Of a DNA stretch of 6,919 nt, positions 1-6,919 are shown one piece after another. The number at the start of each line of letters is the position of its first letter. Within the stretch, counting starts at the first letter, position 1. The DNA comes from Gammaproteobacteria bacterium. Its GTDB lineage: Bacteria > Pseudomonadota > Gammaproteobacteria > Steroidobacterales > Steroidobacteraceae. The notes beneath the pieces were generated by a model, which was not told the DNA's origin, ran no database searches, and saw nothing but the letters and a program-made list of their open reading frames with translations. Position numbers and translations under genes: made by a program. The DNA lies in assembly GCA_020846815.1 (NCBI GenBank), contig JADLDF010000227.1, forward strand, positions 1-6,919, in the 5' to 3' direction.

Positions 1-6368
<6,368 letters not shown>

Positions 6369-6372
<4 letters not shown>

Positions 6373-6919
6373 TTTCCCTCGAGTCGCGCTTGCAACAGGG
6401 CCTCGATCTGTTCATCGCTCATGGCCGCGACCTCCGCCTCGCGCGCCTCGCGTGCGGGCTCGCGCTCCGGCGCGGCGTCCTGCGACGCCGGCGCGGGCTG
6501 TTCGCCGAGCCGTCCCCGCAGGAATTCCACGATCGCATCGATCGTCGGGTGGTCGAACAGCAGCGTCGCCGGCAGCGGCCTCTCCAGGCCGAGGTCCTTG
6601 CCGAGCAGGCCGCGCAGCTGAACGGCCATCAGCGAATCGAATCCGAGGTCCATGAGCCGCTCGCTGCGGCCCGGGTCCTGGTCCGCGCCCAGCCGCAGCA
6701 CCTTCTTGACGCGCTCGCGCACGAAGGCGCGCAGCAGGTCGGTCCGCTCGGCAGCGGAGGCCGCGGCCAGGTTCGCGCGGAACGCCTCGAGTGCGCTCTG
6801 CTGCAGATCGCCGGGTCCGAGTTGCCCGCCACTCGCTTCCGGCGTCACCGAGTGCTCGCCGCCCAGCGAGTGGCCCGGCACGCGCGCCAGGATCGCGTGC
6901 TGTCCGATCGCCGCGGCTA
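6369..6919 (-). CDS. C-terminal end of upstream type I PKS subunit: ACP plus docking tail (5' end outside window)
   Basis: The last 182 residues of a larger protein whose start lies beyond 6919. Counting from the window edge, residues 1-55 are a linker I cannot assign. Residues about 57-135 form an ACP with the 4'-phosphopantetheine site LGFDSLMAVQLR (Ser95, codon 6633-6635) followed by the usual LPATLLFDHPTID stretch. Residues 136-165 are a Pro/Ala/Glu/Arg-rich flexible linker, and residues 166-182 (MSDEQIEALLQARLEGK) look like a C-terminal docking helix. The ACP holds the growing chain as a thioester and should pass it to the KS of the next subunit. The TGA at 6371-6369 overlaps the next start codon (GTGA), which suggests one transcript and coupled translation. 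With a single ACP at a PKS-style C-terminus followed directly by a KS subunit, this is almost certainly the end of a PKS module; an NRPS module end is less likely because the carrier motif is PKS-like. Which domains precede the ACP is unknown. Confidence 0.93.
6372..6512 (-). other. C-terminal linker and docking-like tail of the upstream subunit
   Basis: After the ACP, the protein runs through about 30 residues rich in Ala, Pro, Glu and Arg and ends in a short amphipathic helix, MSDEQIEALLQARLEGK, directly before the stop. Short acidic helices of this kind end many PKS subunits and bind the N-terminal helix of the next subunit. The position directly upstream of a KS subunit supports this role. 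Assignment to a docking class is inference from appearance only. Confidence 0.65.
6375..6380 (-). promoter_or_regulatory. Possible ribosome binding site GAGGGA for the second PKS gene
   Basis: GAGGGA lies inside the last codons of the upstream gene, two bases before the GTG start at 6372 (four bases if the core is taken as AGG). That spacing is short. The same motif is eight bases from the TTG at 6366-6364, which would be a better spaced but rarer start codon. Because the genes overlap, translation may mainly depend on ribosomes arriving from the upstream gene. Confidence 0.35.
6513..6749 (-). other. Acyl carrier protein domain
   Basis: About 79 residues beginning with helix 1 (LLRAFVRERVKKVLRL) and centred on the phosphopantetheine attachment motif GFDSLM, Ser at 6633-6635. 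The DSLMAVQLR sequence following the serine is typical of helix 2 of PKS carrier domains. Length and motif are complete, so it should be a functional carrier once a phosphopantetheinyl transferase modifies it. It is the only ACP in the window. Confidence 0.93.

Overview
The window is a slice of a modular type I polyketide synthase (PKS) gene cluster. All coding capacity supported here is on the minus strand. Base composition is very GC-rich (roughly 70% by eye), with the strong third-position G/C bias of high-GC bacteria. Linkers and docking-like termini resemble those of Gram-negative (myxobacterial, proteobacterial) and cyanobacterial modular PKSs. I would suggest a high-GC Gram-negative bacterium; the sequence does not fix the genus.

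Layout, read in the direction of transcription (right to left). From 6919 to 6369 is the last 182 residues of an upstream PKS subunit: a short unassigned linker, one acyl carrier protein (ACP), an acidic Ala/Pro/Glu-rich linker and a short C-terminal docking-like helix. Its TGA overlaps the GTG start of the next gene by four bases. From 6372 to 1 runs a second PKS subunit with no stop codon. It is open for 2124 codons and leaves the window within its enoylreductase. Its visible order is N-terminal docking helix, ketosynthase (KS), acyltransferase (AT), dehydratase (DH), C-methyltransferase (cMT), structural ketoreductase half (psi-KR) and enoylreductase (ER). The catalytic KR and ACP expected to complete the module lie beyond position 1.

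How the parts work together: the upstream ACP should hand its chain across the docking interface to Cys201 of the next KS. The AT carries malonyl-type signatures, the cMT has an intact SAM-binding loop, and the DH and ER motifs are intact. If the missing KR is active, the module would add one malonyl unit, methylate its alpha carbon from SAM and reduce the beta carbon fully, giving an alpha-methyl saturated two-carbon extension.

No RNA gene, mobile element, repeat array, terminator or convincing promoter was seen, and there is no intergenic space. Long open frames on the plus strand are exact antisense shadows of the PKS gene. I see a well-formed, recognisable PKS module, not an unknown class of system.
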